A stretch of 64,000 nucleotides of DNA from Streptomyces thinghirensis (GTDB lineage Bacteria; Actinomycetota; Actinomycetia; Streptomycetales; Streptomycetaceae). Positions 62,290 to 64,000 of this stretch are shown piece by piece. The position numbers were made by a program, and so were the translations under genes. Every line of letters starts with the position of its first letter. The first letter of the stretch is position 1. Location: NCBI GenBank assembly GCA_021502835.1, contig JAKFGP010000054.1, forward strand, positions 1 through 64,000, read 5' to 3'. The notes below the pieces were generated by a model. The model did no database searches. It worked only from the letters and a program-made list of their open reading frames with translations, and was not told the origin of the DNA.

Positions 62290-63675
62290 GCGCCTCCGTC
62301 GCCGCTCGCGGTGCTCACGCCGGTGCCGCCGTGCCGGGAGGTGCGCAGGAACGTGCCGAGCGCGGACAGGTCGGTCCGCTCCAGGTCCGCCGGCCGGATC
62401 ACGATGCGCAGTTCCGGCGCGGTCGTCGGCTCCCGGCGGCAGTGGGCGGTGAAGCTCTCCACGATCATGAGCAGCAGCTGGGTGCGGTCGAGTTCCACGA
62501 CCCGGGCCAGCCCGGAGCCGATCAGCGGGATCGCGACCGGCTTGTACATGCCGTACCGGGCGACGGCCGGCCAGAGGGCGTTCAGGCTCGCCCGCAGTTC
62601 CGCCGGTGCGGAGCGGGCGACGAGGTCGTTGCCGAGGCGGGGAGTAGGCCACGGCGAAGACCCGGCGGCCGTCCACCGGCAGGGGGGACGGTGGTGCCGA
62701 GGGGGTAGCGGACGCGCCGGCCGCGGGGCTTGTCCTGGATCCGTTCCGTGCGCAGCCGGGGTGAACGCCTTCAGCCCGGCCTGGAGCCGGTCGTCCAGCA
62801 GCTTCCGCTCGCCGCCGAACAGCCGCTCCACCAGCTGCCCCTGCACGCTCTCCCGGCTGATCACCGGGTCCCGCTCGGTGGCGGTGTCGAAGGTGTCGGT
62901 GAACCCGACGACCAGATTGGCGTCCTCCTGGTCGAACAGGTCGCCGCGCACCACCACGAGGTCCCCCCGCGCCGGGGAACGGCTGCCGCAGCAGTTCCTG
63001 CCCGTGCCGCTCCCGCAGCCGGTCCCGCAGGGAGCCGAGCAGCTCGGCGACGTCCCGGTCGTCCGGCCGTTCCCGGGCCATCCGTTCGGCGACCGGCAGG
63101 GCGAGGTCGTGCCGGCCCAGGTCCACGCGGCTGCGGATCAGCTGGCGGCGGGCCGTCTCGCGCAGCGCGGTGAGCCGGCGGATCAGGGGCAGCGCGAACT
63201 CCTCGTCGGCCACTTCGGCGAGCGGGCGGCCGCGGACGAGGCCGAGCGCCGCCGCGAGCCGGTCGGCGGCCGACGCGGGGGCGCGAGCAGACCGGAGTTG
63301 ACCAGGTCGGTGAACTCCGAGCAGTCCAGCTCGTCGGGCGCGAGCACCAGCCGGTACGCGGTCTCGGGCGCCGGGGCGGCCAGCAACTGCTCGGTGCGCA
63401 GCACCCGGGCGCCGTCACCGTTCTGGGCGGGGTCGAGGGCGCGGCGCAGTTCGAGGACGCGCTTTCTGCACGTCGTTACGGTGGCGCCCGGTCCGGTGCG
63501 GCTGCGCGCCGGCGACCGCCCACACGTCCCGGTGCAGCCGGCGTACCGGTACCGGCTCGCCCTCCGCCGCCACCAGGCGGACCAGCAGCCGTGTGGTCAG
63601 CGGGGTCAACCGGACGGGCACGCCGTCGACTTCGAGTTCTGCCGGTCCCAGGACGCTCACACGGATGCGCGCCAT
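62274..63675 (-). CDS. SARP/BTAD transcriptional regulator fused to a ThsA-type Macro (DUF6430) domain
   Basis: About 467 residues. N-terminal OmpR-like winged helix of SARP type: MARIRVSVLGPAELEVDGVP, VRLTPLTTRLLVRLVAAEGE, PVPVRRLHRDVWA, LELRRALDP. Bacterial transcriptional activation domain about 110-230: YRLVLAPDELDCSEFTDLVN, EEFALPLIRRLTALRETARR, VDLGRHDLALPVAERMARER. From about residue 235 a Macro-like domain: LVVVRGDLFDQEDANLVVGF, TDTFDTATERDPVISRESVQ, YPLGTTVPLPVDGRRVFAVA, YKPVAIPLIGSGLARVVELD, LRIVIRPADLERTDL. This last part matches the Macro domain first described in Thoeris ThsA, which binds NAD-derived nucleotides. ATG 63675 with GGAG upstream. Frame breaks near 62645, 62690, 62760, 62975, 63280 and 63465. 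Confidence 0.82.
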
Positions 63676-63741
63676 ACAGGTGGTCTCCACTCGCTTCCTC
63701 TCTCCCGCCGAGCGGTGGCGGGGGAGGTTTCGGCAGCGTAT

Positions 63742-63755
63742 CAATCGTCCGATTG
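63742..63755. promoter_or_regulatory. Palindrome upstream of the SARP-Macro gene
   Basis: CAATCG-TC-CGATTG, perfect 6-base arms, 67 bases upstream of the SARP-Macro start and nine before a possible divergent gene. A candidate operator. Confidence 0.45.
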
Positions 63756-63763
63756 GGGGAGTT

Positions 63764-64000
63764 GTGGATTCGGTCGGTTCGCGTGGGGCCGGTCCGGTCG
63801 TACGTCGTCCGCCGCGGCGGAGCGGCCGGCTGAGCCCCGGGGGCGGCGGAGCCGGGGCGGCCGTCGCGGGCTGTTCGGCGGGGCGCGGACCCGGCGAGGT
63901 GTTCGCCGGCAGTGTGATGGCGGCCTTCGGCGGGGTGTCGGCGGTCGTCCAGTTCGTGGGGCAGGTTGGCCCGCGGCCATCCCCCGCCCCGGCTCCGGTG
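63764..64000 (+). CDS. Possible divergent gene, 5' part only
   Basis: An open frame from GTG 63764 to the window end, 79 codons (VDSVGSRGAGPVVRRPPRRS... EVFAGSVMAAFGGVSAVVQF), preceded by GGGGGA. Ala/Gly-rich with a mildly hydrophobic segment late. No family recognised; high-GC frames are often open by chance, so it is tentative. Confidence 0.25.
   Translation, partial: MDSVGSRGAGPVVRRPPRRSGRLSPGGGGAGAAVAGCSAGRGPGEVFAGSVMAAFGGVSAVVQFVGQVGPRPSPAPAPV

Noticed and set aside
60604..63213. 869-codon minus-strand open frame
   Set aside because: Only its first part (SARP-Macro segments) is real; the rest is antisense to the histidine kinase, joined by frameshift.
61000..64000. Complete Thoeris defence system
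   Set aside because: Only the Macro-type domain is present, fused to a SARP head; no TIR gene and no SIR2-type ThsA are visible in the window.

Overview
The window is chromosomal DNA of a Streptomyces. Evidence: very high GC; a 16S-23S-5S operon with actinobacterial rRNA and no tRNA in the spacer; and a developmental/heme neighbourhood typical of the genus (bdtA-like gene, bS22, rsbN-bldN, rex-hemA-hemC-cobA/hemD, hemB). The sequence is a draft: almost every gene carries one or more single-base frameshifts, and the rRNA genes carry A-to-G changes at normally invariant sites. I treat these as sequencing error. Gene coordinates below span the whole reconstructed gene across such breaks.

Layout. 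1-4700: rRNA operon, 16S truncated at its 5' side by the window edge, with a long-range pre-23S processing stem and a terminator after 5S. 4.7-11.8 kb: HAD phosphatase, MFS exporter, acuC-type deacetylase, a phosphatase-like protein, BdtA-like DNA-binding protein, bS22, a UDP-sugar-epimerase-like protein and an acyltransferase. 11.8-15.5 kb: developmental sigma factor BldN with its membrane anti-sigma RsbN, including a visible BldN-type promoter, then a HAD-IB hydrolase. 15.6-25.5 kb: glutaredoxin-like gene, Rex with its operator, and the tetrapyrrole genes hemA, hemC, cobA-hemD and hemB. A TetR/zinc-dehydrogenase pair and a deazaflavin-nitroreductase-hemerythrin fusion lie between hemD and hemB. 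25.5-35.5 kb: DUF4232 lipoprotein, HTH membrane protein, methyltransferase, aminotransferase, argS and lysS (divergent), DUF2637 membrane protein. 35.6-37.4 kb: ArsR/MFS pair.

37.4-43.0 kb is a gamma-butyrolactone (GBL) signalling locus: a ScbR/ArpA-type receptor divergent from an AfsA-type synthase with a perfect autoregulatory-element palindrome between them. The synthase is translationally coupled to an acyl-CoA-dehydrogenase-like oxidase and a HAD-IB phosphatase. A second TetR-type regulator and a LysR regulator with an ARE-like site follow. 43.3-51.8 kb is a tightly packed nine-gene operon of catabolic or tailoring enzymes (nitronate monooxygenase, YCII-ABM protein, FAD dehydrogenase, TIM-barrel aldolase, alpha/beta hydrolase, isopropylmalate-dehydrogenase-like enzyme, RraA-type aldolase, DUF6282 hydrolase, probably exported MBL-fold hydrolase). 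I do not recognise it as a described pathway. Its position suggests quorum-signal control through the LysR gene.

51.8-64 kb: two paralogous DUF3558-like lipoproteins, rtcB, an SDR, YnfA fused in frame to an AraC regulator, a DinB-like protein, a luciferase-like monooxygenase with its FMN reductase, and a two-component system. The end of the window holds a SARP/BTAD regulator fused to a ThsA-type Macro (DUF6430) domain, the most unusual single protein here. A partial gene may diverge from it.
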